Shown: positions 25,091-33,657, counted from the stretch's first letter. The stretch is 36,000 nucleotides of DNA from an uncultured Bacteroidota bacterium (GCA_946479615.1 CAMLGR010000030.1:1-36000), one strand, 5' to 3'. Notes: generated by a model from the letters alone, not told the origin. Numbers and translations are program-made.

Positions 25091-26065
25091 ATGAGCCATT
25101 ATGTAATCACAGGGGGCGCCGGCTTTATTGGCAGCAACCTGATCCGCACACTGATAAACAGCGATCCGGCTGTACAAATTACCTGCATCGACAATTTCGA
25201 CCCTTTTTATTCCATCGATATCAAAAAGCTGAATATCCGGGATTTTGAAGGAAACCCACGTTTTAAACTGGTCAATACCGACCTGGCTACAACGTCCGGG
25301 CTTGAATTGAGCAAAGCTATCCCTGACCCGGTAGATGCCATTGTTCACCTGGCTGCCAAGGCAGGGGTTCGTCCGAGCATACAAAACCCGGTTTCTTACC
25401 AGCAGGCTAACGTGATCGGTTTACAGAACATGCTGGAATTTGCCAAAGAAAAAAAGATCAAACAATTTGCGTTTGCTTCCAGCAGCAGCGTATATGGAGT
25501 GAATGATCATTTTCCCTGGAAAGAAGAAGAACAACTGATGCCGATCAGCCCGTATGCCAGTACCAAACTGTCGGGTGAAATGCTCGGCCACGTATATCAT
25601 AAATTATTTGGCATCCGTTTCCTGGCGCTCCGGTTCTTTACGGTCTATGGCCCCGGTCAGCGTCCCGACCTGGCGATCCATAAGTTTACCCGCGATATTA
25701 TCAAAGGGAAACCAATTACCGTATTCGGAGATGGCAGCACCAGCCGCGACTATACGTTTGTAAAAGATACGGTGCAGGGTATCATTGGCGCGATCAATTA
25801 TGATCAATCGGATTTTGAAATAGTGAATCTTGGTAACAGCGATACCGTGACATTGACCGAACTGATCAATGCCATCGAAGATACAGTAGGAAAGAAAGCG
25901 ATCATTGAACGCCATCCCGATCAGCCCGGCGATGTACCAAGAACATTTGCTGATATCGCCAAAGCAAAAAAATTATTCGGATATAATCCTCATACTAAAT
26001 TAAAACCCGGACTGGCCGAATTTTATAAATGGTTCAATGCAAACAGCGAACTGCTGATGAAATAA
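25091..26065 (+). CDS. NAD-dependent epimerase, probably UDP-glucuronate 4-epimerase
   Basis: This is a 324-residue extended SDR starting at the ATG at 25091 (MSHYVITGGAGFIGSNLIRT); the frame to 25031 adds non-conserved sequence. NAD binds at GGAGFIG (8-14), the catalytic set is Ser131-133 with Tyr155 and Lys159 in SPYASTK, and FFTVYGPGQRPDLA with KAGVRPSIQNP matches the CapI/GAE subgroup that interconverts UDP-GlcA and UDP-GalA. UDP-glucose 4-epimerase cannot be excluded without alignment. It would supply a donor to the glycosyltransferases here. The stop is followed 1 nt later by a family A inverted repeat. Confidence 0.9.
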   Translation: MSHYVITGGAGFIGSNLIRTLINSDPAVQITCIDNFDPFYSIDIKKLNIRDFEGNPRFKLVNTDLATTSGLELSKAIPDPVDAIVHLAAKAGVRPSIQNPVSYQQANVIGLQNMLEFAKEKKIKQFAFASSSSVYGVNDHFPWKEEEQLMPISPYASTKLSGEMLGHVYHKLFGIRFLALRFFTVYGPGQRPDLAIHKFTRDIIKGKPITVFGDGSTSRDYTFVKDTVQGIIGAINYDQSDFEIVNLGNSDTVTLTELINAIEDTVGKKAIIERHPDQPGDVPRTFADIAKAKKLFGYNPHTKLKPGLAEFYKWFNANSELLMK

Positions 26066-26066
26066 T

Positions 26067-26179
26067 CTATGTGAAACCTATGTCTCTATGTGCCTATGTG
26101 GTGAATCTACGCCATGCAGATAGTGTACTGTAATTGCCTGTCGTAATTTTTACCACATAGGCACATAGGTTTCACATAG
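26067..26179. repeat. family A element, copy 2, filling a convergent intergenic space
   Basis: The left arm at 26067-26105 and right arm at 26150-26179 pair over 30 nt, with one extra 8-nt CTCTATGT unit in the left arm. The spacer, beginning ATCTACGCCATGCAGATA, matches the reverse complement of the spacer of copy 1 (2657-2777), so the two copies are inserted in opposite orientation. The element starts 1 nt after the epimerase stop and ends 2 nt before the stop codon of the minus-strand GtrB-like gene, leaving no other intergenic sequence. Confidence 0.9.
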
Positions 26180-26181
26180 AT

Positions 26182-27150
26182 TTATACTGTGATATCTGTA
26201 AGTGGTTTGATTTCCTTTTTTGCCTGGTACACCCGGCGGACATTATACGTCTTTTTATTCTGCGATTCGAAATAAGTACGCACATTGATATCGGCGATGA
26301 TACCGATCGTGATGAATTGAATACCGCCCAATAAAAGGATCAATCCCAGGATCAGGATCGGTCTTCCCCATATATCATGACCCATTAATTTCAGGATCAG
26401 TAGGTAAATATTGATCAGAAACCCAAGACCCAGGCTGATAAAACCAATAGTGCCGAAAAGATGCATCGGTTTTTGCAAATACTTGCGGAAGAAAACCATC
26501 AGTACCAGGTCGGACATGACCTTGAACGTGCGGTTGATACCATATTTACTTTTACCAAATTGCCGTGCATGATGTTTTACATCTACCTGTGTAATACGTG
26601 CTCCCTGCAATTTGGCCAGTACAGGAATAAAACGATGCAATTCGCCATACAATCCCAGCTCTTCGGCAATTTCTCGTTTGAATATTTTTAGCGTACAGCC
26701 ATAATCTTTAAAATACACGCCTGTCATTCTTCTTATCAATGCATTGGCAATACGGCTGGGTATTTTGCGAAGGATAAAACCGTCCTTCCTGTTTTTACGG
26801 TTGCCGGCCACTACATCCCAATCTTCTCTTTTCAACAGATCAAGCATGGGAGGAATATCAGTGGGATCGTTTTGAAGATCGCCATCGAGCAGGGCTACAT
26901 ATTTACCACGAGAATAATCGATACCGGCTGTCATGGCCGTGCTTTGCCCATAATTTTTGCGCAGCTCTACCAGCATTGTCCTGTCATCTGCATTTTCCAG
27001 GATTTGCAGGCGTGTTTTATCGGTAGAGCCATCATCCACCAGGATCACTTCATAATCGATCCCTTCGAGGGCGGTGCGTACAGTTTGCAGGAGAGGTTTG
27101 ATATTCTCTTCCTCGTTCATCACCGTAATAACAACAGATAATTCCTTCAT
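26182..27150 (-). CDS. GtrB/ArnC-like polyprenyl-phosphate glycosyltransferase (GT2)
   Basis: This 322-residue protein starts at an ATG at 27150. The GT-A domain shows VVITVMNEEENI, VILVDDGSTD, and the DxD motif LLDGDLQNDP (Asp89, Asp91), with GNRKNRKDGFILRKIPS and DYGCTLKIFKREI. Two C-terminal membrane helices (MHLFGTIGFISLGLGFLINIYLLI and ILILGLILLLGGIQFITIGII) match the DPMS/GtrB architecture. Such enzymes make undecaprenyl-phosphate-linked sugars that serve as periplasmic donors for modifying glycans or lipid A. It is the only gene of its unit, with a -7 box only a few bases ahead of the start. Confidence 0.9.
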   Translation of the reverse strand: MKELSVVITVMNEEENIKPLLQTVRTALEGIDYEVILVDDGSTDKTRLQILENADDRTMLVELRKNYGQSTAMTAGIDYSRGKYVALLDGDLQNDPTDIPPMLDLLKREDWDVVAGNRKNRKDGFILRKIPSRIANALIRRMTGVYFKDYGCTLKIFKREIAEELGLYGELHRFIPVLAKLQGARITQVDVKHHARQFGKSKYGINRTFKVMSDLVLMVFFRKYLQKPMHLFGTIGFISLGLGFLINIYLLILKLMGHDIWGRPILILGLILLLGGIQFITIGIIADINVRTYFESQNKKTYNVRRVYQAKKEIKPLTDITV

Positions 27151-27155
27151 TGGGG

Positions 27156-27163
27156 CAAAGGTA
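27156..27163 (-). promoter_or_regulatory. -7 element next to the GtrB-like start codon (possible leaderless mRNA)
   Basis: On the minus strand TACCTTTG is a perfect TAnnTTTG match, ending 5 nt before the ATG at 27150. In this class transcription starts a few bases after the box, so the mRNA would begin at or within a few bases of the ATG. The -33 side is weak: 20 nt upstream one reads ACTT and not TTTG. Confidence 0.45.
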
Positions 27164-27407
27164 ATTAATCGGTTGGCAGTGTGAAGTGGGCAGTTGATAG
27201 CCAGACATCCGGCTCCACGGCCGCCGTCCCGCCGGAAATCACGAACATCCCTATCAGTATGCGTAGGAATCTATCCTGAATAGTAGGTCGACTGCCGGCT
27301 GCTCAAGTGACGTTTGATGGCTAATAACTTTTTGATTACCAACTCATAAGCCGTACTCGTTTTTTGAACCAAAAATCCATATTTTGAAGTCCCAAAACCA
27401 CTACAAC

Positions 27408-28376
27408 ATGAAAAAGATCATTTTAGTGATCGCTGTATTCTTCACTGTGGCGCCGGCTGTGATGGCCAGGGAAGGAGATGATTCGCTGCAAATGGCTATT
27501 AACGAGATGAACGCCTTTGTAAAATTCAAGGATTCTGTCAACGAAGCCATGGAATATAAATCCGGGATCATACCACTTCCTTCTGCCGTGGTACAGTTGA
27601 ATGTTCCCAAAGGATTTAAATACCTCGGATTGGAACAAAGTAAATATGTGATCGAAGACCTCTGGGGCAATCTCCCGCAGGAAAACCTGCAGGGTATGTT
27701 GTTCCCTGAAAATGCAGGTCCGCTCGATGACAGTTCTTACGCGTATATCATCACCTACAGTCCTGTTGGATATATCAAAGATGGTGATGCCAAGGATATC
27801 AATTATGATGACCTGATGCGCGATTTCAAACAGGGTGATGTGGAAGAGAATAAAAAAAGACTGGCAGGTGGAGCTACGCCCATGTACACACAGGGTTGGG
27901 CCGCCAAACCATTTTATGACGACCAGAAAAAAGTATTGCACTGGGCACTTGAATATAAAGTAGAAGGCACCGAGGAACATACACTCAATTACAAGATCAT
28001 TTCACTGGGACGCAAAGGAATGCTGACGATGAATGCGATCGCCGGTATGAGCCAGATGAATGCGGTAAAAGCCGATGTAGATAAAGTATTGAACATGGCG
28101 GAATATACTGCCGGTAACCAATACAAGGATTACGATTCGAATGTGGATGAAGTAGCTGCCTGGACCGTAGGTGGACTGGTAGCCGGAAAAGTATTATTGA
28201 AAACAGTAGCCGGGAAAGGTATACTGGCCTTCCTGAAATATATCATTCTCGGTATCGTAGCCGCAGGCGGCGCGATCTGGAGATGGATCACCGGCAGAAA
28301 AAAGAAAGAAGAAGAATTTGTCTATCAGCCGGCTCCGGCTCCGGCAGCGGAACCTGATAGTGAAATAAAGCCTTAA
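27408..28376 (+). CDS. DUF2167-family membrane protein
   Basis: This 322-residue protein starts at an ATG at 27408 with a signal peptide (MKKIILVIAVFFTVAPAVMA). The DUF2167 core is visible as IPLPSAVVQLNVPKGFKYLG, YVIEDLWGNLPQENLQGMLFP, ITYSPVGYIKDGDAKDINYDDL, and GWAAKPFYDDQKKVLHWALEY. After a linker come a hydrophobic segment at about 255-300 (ILAFLKYIILGIVAAGGAIW), a basic patch GRKKKEEE, and a Pro/Ala-rich tail. The family function is unknown; it is an envelope protein anchored by its C-terminal helix. It has no operon partner here and ends in a 34-bp perfect inverted repeat. The frame extends 24 nt further up only to a TTG. Confidence 0.88.
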   Translation: MKKIILVIAVFFTVAPAVMAREGDDSLQMAINEMNAFVKFKDSVNEAMEYKSGIIPLPSAVVQLNVPKGFKYLGLEQSKYVIEDLWGNLPQENLQGMLFPENAGPLDDSSYAYIITYSPVGYIKDGDAKDINYDDLMRDFKQGDVEENKKRLAGGATPMYTQGWAAKPFYDDQKKVLHWALEYKVEGTEEHTLNYKIISLGRKGMLTMNAIAGMSQMNAVKADVDKVLNMAEYTAGNQYKDYDSNVDEVAAWTVGGLVAGKVLLKTVAGKGILAFLKYIILGIVAAGGAIWRWITGRKKKEEEFVYQPAPAPAAEPDSEIKP

Positions 28377-28378
28377 CG

Positions 28379-28474
28379 AATAAGAAATAAGGAACAAAAA
28401 ATAAGGAATGAGAAAGTAGCAGTTTGAATGCCGTTATTTCCTCATTCCTTATTTTTTGTTCCTTATTTCTTATT
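28379..28474. repeat. family D: perfect 34-bp inverted repeat between convergent genes
   Basis: AATAAGAAATAAGGAAC...GAATGAG at 28379-28412 is exactly complemented by 28441-28474, with a 28-nt loop. The arms are purine-only on one strand and made of iterated AATAAGGAA words. The element starts 2 nt after the DUF2167 stop, and its last base is the first base of the hom stop codon, so it occupies the whole convergent gap. It probably terminates both transcripts. I see no second copy in this window. Confidence 0.92.
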
Positions 28475-29733
28475 TATACTATACCCGCTAATTCCAAACT
28501 GATCTTCTTCAGCTTCCTGATCTCTGCATCTTCGATAACAGGATCGGGAGCAAGGATAAGTGAGTTCTCCTGTTCTTTCCACCAGTTGTTCTTTATTAAT
28601 TCGGCAAACGAAATAACACCTACCAGGTATTTGCGTTCTTCCTGTGCATGCCATTCTTCTATCCATTCAAACTTTTCATGAGGCACATGTTCGAGGTTGT
28701 TAAAGCTGACATATACCCGGAGGAAAATATCGTGTGTAAGCTGGTGCGGCCGGTGATGATACAATTTCTTGTATTCATATTTATATTGATAACGCAATGC
28801 CGATATATCACTCAATACTGCGGAAGCAGTCGGAAAACTTCCTGCGCCTTTTCCATAAAAGAATTGTTTGTCGGCAAACCCGCTTTCGATCACAACGCCG
28901 TTATATTCATTTTTTACAAATGCCAGGTGATCGTTATAAGGAATGAATTGAGGCAGTACAAACGCTACCACTTTTCCATTCTTTAATTTTTGCGCCTGGG
29001 CTACCAGTTTTACCTGTTGATTTTTTGATCTGGCGACAACTGCATCACTGGCCTGTACATTTTGAATACCATTGAAAAGAATATGATCCGGCTTTTCAAT
29101 AATGCCATAGGCATGTGTCAGTAAAAAGGTCCATTTATTTACTGCATCATATCCCTCTACATCCAGTTTGGGATTGCTTTCAGCGAATCCAAGTTGTTGT
29201 GCCTGTAACAGGGCATCGCGGAAGCTGAGCCCTTCTTCAAACATTTTGGTGAGGATATAATTGGTAGATCCGTTCACGATCGCCTTGATCGAATGAAGCA
29301 GATCATTATCATAATATTCTTCGAGGTTGCGGACAACAGGAATAGAGGCGCAGGCAGCTGCTTCATATAATAAGGAACGGCCTGTTTCCTGCTGCAATTT
29401 TAATAATCCGGGTAAATGTTCGGCGATCATTTTTTTACTGGCGCTCACGACATCTTTGCCATTTTTAAGCGCAGCAGATACGATCTGGTAAGCAGCATCT
29501 GCATCATCGATCACTTCCACGATCACATTGATCTCCGGGTCATTCAATAATACATCACGGTCATTCGTGAAAAGCGAATCCGGCGCATTTCTTTTCTTGT
29601 CGGGATGCTTGATACATACTTTCTGAAGCCGTGCATTCAGCGAAGGTGTTTGCTGCAATACTTTATATAATCCTTCTCCTACTACGCCAAAGCCAAAGAG
29701 ACCTATCGTTAATTGTTTGTGTGTTGTTTGCAT
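28474..29733 (-). CDS. hom: homoserine dehydrogenase
   Basis: This NAD(P)-dependent enzyme reduces aspartate semialdehyde to homoserine in the cytoplasm, feeding methionine and threonine synthesis. From the ATG at 29733 it has 419 residues; the frame to 29808 adds unlikely sequence. The nucleotide-binding motif is GFGVVG at 14-19. The catalytic domain includes VVSASKKMIAEH, NGSTNYILTKM, GFAESNPKLDVEGYDAVNKW and ADKQFFYGKGAGSFPTASAVLSD, all strong family signatures. The last 80 residues form a short, ACT-like but poorly conserved tail. It is the last gene of the riboswitch-controlled operon metY-metX-hom, 82 nt after metX, giving a run from homoserine to homocysteine. Confidence 0.95.
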   Translation of the reverse strand: MQTTHKQLTIGLFGFGVVGEGLYKVLQQTPSLNARLQKVCIKHPDKKRNAPDSLFTNDRDVLLNDPEINVIVEVIDDADAAYQIVSAALKNGKDVVSASKKMIAEHLPGLLKLQQETGRSLLYEAAACASIPVVRNLEEYYDNDLLHSIKAIVNGSTNYILTKMFEEGLSFRDALLQAQQLGFAESNPKLDVEGYDAVNKWTFLLTHAYGIIEKPDHILFNGIQNVQASDAVVARSKNQQVKLVAQAQKLKNGKVVAFVLPQFIPYNDHLAFVKNEYNGVVIESGFADKQFFYGKGAGSFPTASAVLSDISALRYQYKYEYKKLYHHRPHQLTHDIFLRVYVSFNNLEHVPHEKFEWIEEWHAQEERKYLVGVISFAELIKNNWWKEQENSLILAPDPVIEDAEIRKLKKISLELAGIV

Positions 29734-29815
29734 GCCTGATTTTTTAGTGCGGAGGAATCCTGTCGCGGAACTACAGATGGCCAAAGTTGCAGGGTTGTAG
29801 AACCGCAAGGCTGTC

Positions 29816-30880
29816 CTATTGATTAACTACTTTTAAATGATGATGAAATGATTTGTCTTCTATAAATTTTCTCAACACAGGTTCGATCTTTTCATACTCA
29901 AGCAGGAAGCCGTCGTGACCGAAATCGCTGGCAATAGACAGCAGGGCAGCTCCGGGTATATGTTGTTGTAAATACTCCTGTTCGGCAATCGGGTACAGAA
30001 CATCGGATTTAATACCAATGACCAGTGTTTTCGCTGTTATTTTTTCCAATGCCTTTTCAATGCTTTCTCTTCCTTTCGATACATCATGACTATCCATCGC
30101 CTGGCTAAGCCGGTAATAGCAAAACGCATTAAAACGGTTGACGAGTTTTAATCCCTGGTAGCGCTGGTAATTATCTGCGGCATACACAGCTTCTGAACTT
30201 AAGGAAACAAAAGATTTATCTCTTGGTTGTGTCAATTCATATCCGTTGTAATGACGGTAAGATAATAACGCGATGGAACGGGCGGCTGCCAATCCTTTAT
30301 GACCTGCATCGGGTCTGCGATCAAGCCAGGTGCTGTCTGCTTCAATGGCCATCCGTTGCGAAGCATTGAACGCGATGGCCCAGGGCGATAAAGCCGCGTT
30401 GGTAGCGATCGGGACAATATGTTCGAACAATTCCGGTTCTTCGATCGCCCATTCGAGCAATTGCATACCACCGGTACTGCCCCCCAGGCCGATCAATATT
30501 TTTTTCAAACCCAAATAATCTTTGAGATGCTGATAAGTTCTTACCATATCCCGGATAGTAAAAACGGGAAAATCGCTATAATAAGGTTGATTTGTTTCAG
30601 GGTTGATACTTAACGGGGAGATACTTCCATAAGGACTGCCCGGTTTATTCACGCAAATAATGAAATGATGGGCAGGATCAAATAATTTTCCTTCGCCTAC
30701 CAGGCCGGGCCACCATTCCTGCGGACTGCTGTTGGCCGTCAACGCATGAAAAATCCATACTACATTGTTTTTGGCAGCATTCAATTTGCCAAGTGTAGTA
30801 TAAGCGAGATGATACTGCGGCAGCACGGCACCGCTTGCGAGTTTAAAAGGTTGATTATAATTAAATACCTGGGTCGACAT
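29816..30880 (-). CDS. metX: homoserine O-acetyltransferase
   Basis: This alpha/beta-hydrolase-fold enzyme transfers acetyl from acetyl-CoA to homoserine, giving O-acetylhomoserine for MetY. The 354-residue protein has the nucleophile elbow GLGGSTGGMQ with Ser135, where Met usually follows Ser in the family. The other triad members are Asp293 (IGIKSDVLYP) and His322 (DFGHDGFL). The signature NKPGSPYGSISPLSINPETNQPYY lies at about 78-101, though the usual GS-C/M-Y-G-S-T-G-P segment is slightly altered. The acetyl-CoA against succinyl-CoA choice cannot be read safely here; the acetyl form fits a metY partner. The start is an ATG at 30880, 107 nt after metY, across an inverted repeat. Confidence 0.94.
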   Translation of the reverse strand: MSTQVFNYNQPFKLASGAVLPQYHLAYTTLGKLNAAKNNVVWIFHALTANSSPQEWWPGLVGEGKLFDPAHHFIICVNKPGSPYGSISPLSINPETNQPYYSDFPVFTIRDMVRTYQHLKDYLGLKKILIGLGGSTGGMQLLEWAIEEPELFEHIVPIATNAALSPWAIAFNASQRMAIEADSTWLDRRPDAGHKGLAAARSIALLSYRHYNGYELTQPRDKSFVSLSSEAVYAADNYQRYQGLKLVNRFNAFCYYRLSQAMDSHDVSKGRESIEKALEKITAKTLVIGIKSDVLYPIAEQEYLQQHIPGAALLSIASDFGHDGFLLEYEKIEPVLRKFIEDKSFHHHLKVVNQ

Positions 30881-30923
30881 TGTTCCTTGATAAAGCTTTT
30901 ATTGGTGAATGGTGAGTAGTCAA

Positions 30924-30987
30924 TAGTGAATAATGAATGGTGAATAGTGAAATGGATCAACATTCACTATTCACCATTGACCATTCA

Positions 30988-30990
<3 letters not shown>
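30924..30990. repeat. inverted repeat between metY and metX (ATTCACC/GGTGAAT words)
   Basis: The arm 30924-30954 (TAGTGAATAATGAATGGTG and onward) pairs with 30961-30990, with a few mismatches, around a very short loop. The TAG stop of metY is within the right arm. It sits inside an operon and not at a convergent end, and has no U tract, so partial attenuation or 3' protection of metY mRNA is more likely than full termination. Word use resembles the family B repeats at 5114 and 5306. Confidence 0.75.
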
Positions 30991-32400
<1,410 letters not shown>

Positions 32401-32411
<11 letters not shown>

Positions 32412-32469
32412 AGCACATACAACAACCAGCCTGGTGGTAAGAAACGATGATAATTGCCTGGGTTGTCAT
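32401..32469 (-). CDS. 22-codon Cys/Met-rich leader peptide upstream of metY
   Basis: This is a short ORF, ATG at 32469 to TAA at 32401-32403, encoding MTTQAIIIVSYHQAG followed by Cys-Cys-Met-Cys-Cys-Met-Pro. Four cysteines and two methionines fall in the last seven residues, far above chance, and directly ahead of an enzyme gene of sulfur amino acid synthesis. It begins 19 nt after a -7 box (P2) and ends within a hairpin; metY starts 87 nt later. Poly-Cys leader ORFs that sense cysteine supply are known in mycobacteria, so a ribosome-mediated attenuator or translational switch is a plausible role. The ORF is seen directly; that it is translated, and what it controls, is inference. Confidence 0.65.
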
Positions 32470-32479
32470 GTGTTCAATA

Positions 32480-32506
32480 ATTACCCTACGAATTTAGTAG
32501 GGTAAT
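32480..32506. promoter_or_regulatory. perfect 10-bp palindrome overlapping promoter P2 (candidate operator)
   Basis: ATTACCCTAC (32480-32489) and GTAGGGTAAT (32497-32506) are exact reverse complements with a 7-bp A/T-rich centre GAATTTA. The -7 box of P2 lies in the centre, so a dimer bound here would block RNA polymerase. No U tract follows on either strand, which argues against a terminator. Short-arm palindromes with this centre are used by Rrf2-type winged-helix regulators of sulfur or iron genes, but the protein is not identifiable here. Confidence 0.6.
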
Positions 32507-32520
32507 CCTGATAAAACAAA
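32489..32520 (-). promoter_or_regulatory. promoter P2 of the metY operon (downstream of the riboswitch)
   Basis: On the minus strand TTTG (32520-32517), a 20-nt spacer and TAAATTCG (32496-32489) match the Bacteroidetes -33/-7 pattern with one deviation (C for T). A transcript from here would start near 32482, skipping the SAM-I riboswitch and carrying the Cys/Met leader ORF. Confidence 0.55.
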
Positions 32521-32642
32521 TTTTCTTCTCCTTCGGGACAAACGAAAGGTTACCGTTAAATGATCAGTTATTATCGGGCTTATCGTGAAAGGAAAGTTGG
32601 GCGTTGCCAACCGGGTATTCTCCTATACGGAGCGGGCGGGCA

Positions 32643-32676
32643 TAAAAAAAGCTCACCTGCTAAATCAGATGAGCTT
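32643..32676 (-). terminator. SAM-I riboswitch expression-platform terminator
   Basis: On the minus strand AAGCTCATCTG (32676-32666), a 6-nt loop and CAGGTGAGCTT (32659-32649) form an 11-bp stem with one G-U pair, followed by TTTTTATG. The upstream part of the terminator, ATCTGATTT (32670-32662), can instead pair over 9 bp with AAGTCAGAT (32719-32711), which begins in the 3' strand of riboswitch helix P1. This gives a full antiterminator: P1 and antiterminator are mutually exclusive, so SAM binding should favour termination. Confidence 0.92.
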
Positions 32677-32716
32677 ATAATATATTATTCAATATGTTGA
32701 AAGCTATGGGATCTGA

Positions 32717-32820
32717 CTTATCTGCCTTTGGCGTTAACCAAAGTAGGAGTTGGCACCTTGCAGAATTCTGCAGGTTGCCAAGGCTTCATAGGGCCATTTC
32801 CCTCAGCCTTTCTTGATAAG
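32717..32820 (-). ncRNA. SAM-I (S-box) riboswitch
   Basis: Read on the minus strand, it begins CTTATCAAGAAAGGCTGAGG, then GGGAAATGGCCCTATGAAGCC, TTGGCAACC, GGTGCCAACTCC, and ends GATAAG, which closes helix P1 with the initial CTTATC. These are the conserved SAM-I core segments in the right order (P1, kink-turn region, GGCAACC, GGTGCCAA). It controls the metY-metX-hom operon by transcription termination at 32643-32676. The start of metY is 400 nt further on, an unusually long leader. Confidence 0.96.
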
Positions 32821-32824
32821 CGTC

Positions 32825-32862
32825 TCCCGGTTTTACCCGGGATGCCCCGGATCATATCCGGG
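32825..32862 (-). other. two GC-rich hairpins between P1 and the riboswitch
   Basis: On the minus strand CCCGGAT-ATG-ATCCGGG (32862-32846) is a perfect 7-bp stem, followed by TCCCGG-GTAAAA-CCGGGA (32842-32825), a 6-bp stem. They lie in the 5' UTR ahead of the SAM-I aptamer and are not part of the canonical fold. The shared CCCGG words would also allow them to pair with each other. Confidence 0.6.
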
Positions 32863-32878
32863 ATACAAAGAACTGTTG

Positions 32879-32911
32879 CAAAGATAACCGCGAAGATTTC
32901 AGATTTCCAAA
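32879..32911 (-). promoter_or_regulatory. promoter P1 of the metY operon
   Basis: On the minus strand TTTG (32911-32908), a 21-nt spacer and TATCTTTG (32886-32879) match the Bacteroidetes vegetative promoter at every defined position. Transcription would start near 32872, about 50 nt before the SAM-I aptamer. It is the clearest promoter in the window. Confidence 0.82.
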
Positions 32912-32968
32912 TATTGGCCGGAAATCTTTTTTTAGCTGTTAAATCCGTTAACAAGCCAATAGCCAACC

Positions 32969-33040
32969 CTATTTGAAACCTATGTTCCTATATGCCTGTG
33001 TGGTAAACCTACGCCTTACTGGTATCATAGAGTAATTTTG
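32969..33040. repeat. family A element, copy 3 (degenerate, right arm missing)
   Basis: The sequence CTATTTGAAACCTATGTTCC and onward, with CCTACGCC after the arm, aligns with the left arm and start of the spacer of copy 2 (26067) in the same orientation, with several substitutions. No complementary right arm follows, so it cannot form the long hairpin. It lies after the 3' end of the minus-strand gene at 33104, again a 3' intergenic position. The remainder of 33041-33103 shows nothing I recognise. Confidence 0.7.
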
Positions 33041-33103
33041 TAAAACATCTGTCTGTACTAAACAGGCACCATTAATAAGGCGAGGAGACCTTACTACCAC
33101 TTG

Positions 33104-33634
33104 TTAATCCCCCAGATTCTGCCCCAGCCATTCTTCCGGTGAATGACAAAGTATTTCGTTGGGTACTTTCTTTTCTATTTTATCCTGTACTTTGACAATC
33201 GCTCCGCTGATCAATTTGTGCTGAATGCCCTGGTCCTCTTTCATTCCCATCTGCTTCATCATATTGATGATCTTATCACCGCCAAAATGAAGGAAGACCG
33301 GTTCATCGAGCGCTGAATAAATAGTGACTTCCTTCAGGGAAAGTTTTTCAAACAGTTTTGATTCTTTGGAAACAAGCGGGTAATGTTCGGCAAACAGGAT
33401 CTTGTTATCGGCGATCAATGCCGTATGCATCTGGCTGGCCAGGAAAAGAGAAACAGGGCGACTTGTCTCCCTGCCAAACAGGGCCTCGAGTTTCTGCATC
33501 GTTGATTCGAACCAGCAAATGACCGAAAGATTATTATCTTTTTTCCATTCTTCCAGGATGCCGTTCCATTTTGCATTCTGCGTCATCCACACGGTATCAT
33601 GGATCTTTCTCTGATTCTTCTTCGCGAAAAACAT
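33104..33634 (-). CDS. uncharacterised soluble protein
   Basis: I do not recognise this 176-residue protein. It has no signal peptide or membrane helix and is rich in Lys and Glu, with alternating helices and strands and three Trp in the first third (VWMTQNAKWNGILEEWKK, ICWFESTMQKLEALFG). Two Met/Gly-rich turns occur (FLHFGGDKIINMMKQMGMKE), and it ends NEILCHSPEEWLGQNLGD. The ATG at 33634 has a TATTTTTG box 16 nt upstream and lies beyond the terminator of the preceding gene on the same strand, so it is probably a single-gene unit. No function is proposed. Confidence 0.75.
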   Translation of the reverse strand: MFFAKKNQRKIHDTVWMTQNAKWNGILEEWKKDNNLSVICWFESTMQKLEALFGRETSRPVSLFLASQMHTALIADNKILFAEHYPLVSKESKLFEKLSLKEVTIYSALDEPVFLHFGGDKIINMMKQMGMKEDQGIQHKLISGAIVKVQDKIEKKVPNEILCHSPEEWLGQNLGD

Positions 33635-33649
33635 AGGGATTTATTTAGA

Positions 33650-33657
33650 CAAAAATA
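33650..33657 (-). promoter_or_regulatory. candidate -7 element of the gene at 33104-33634
   Basis: TATTTTTG on the minus strand fits TAnnTTTG exactly, 15 nt before the ATG. It overlaps the T-rich tail of the upstream terminator, so the match may owe something to base composition, and no clear -33 TTTG is at the right distance. Confidence 0.35.

Noticed and set aside
27423..27980. 185-codon minus-strand open frame
   Set aside because: It is antisense to the DUF2167 gene, which has a signal peptide and family motifs; the shadow has neither.
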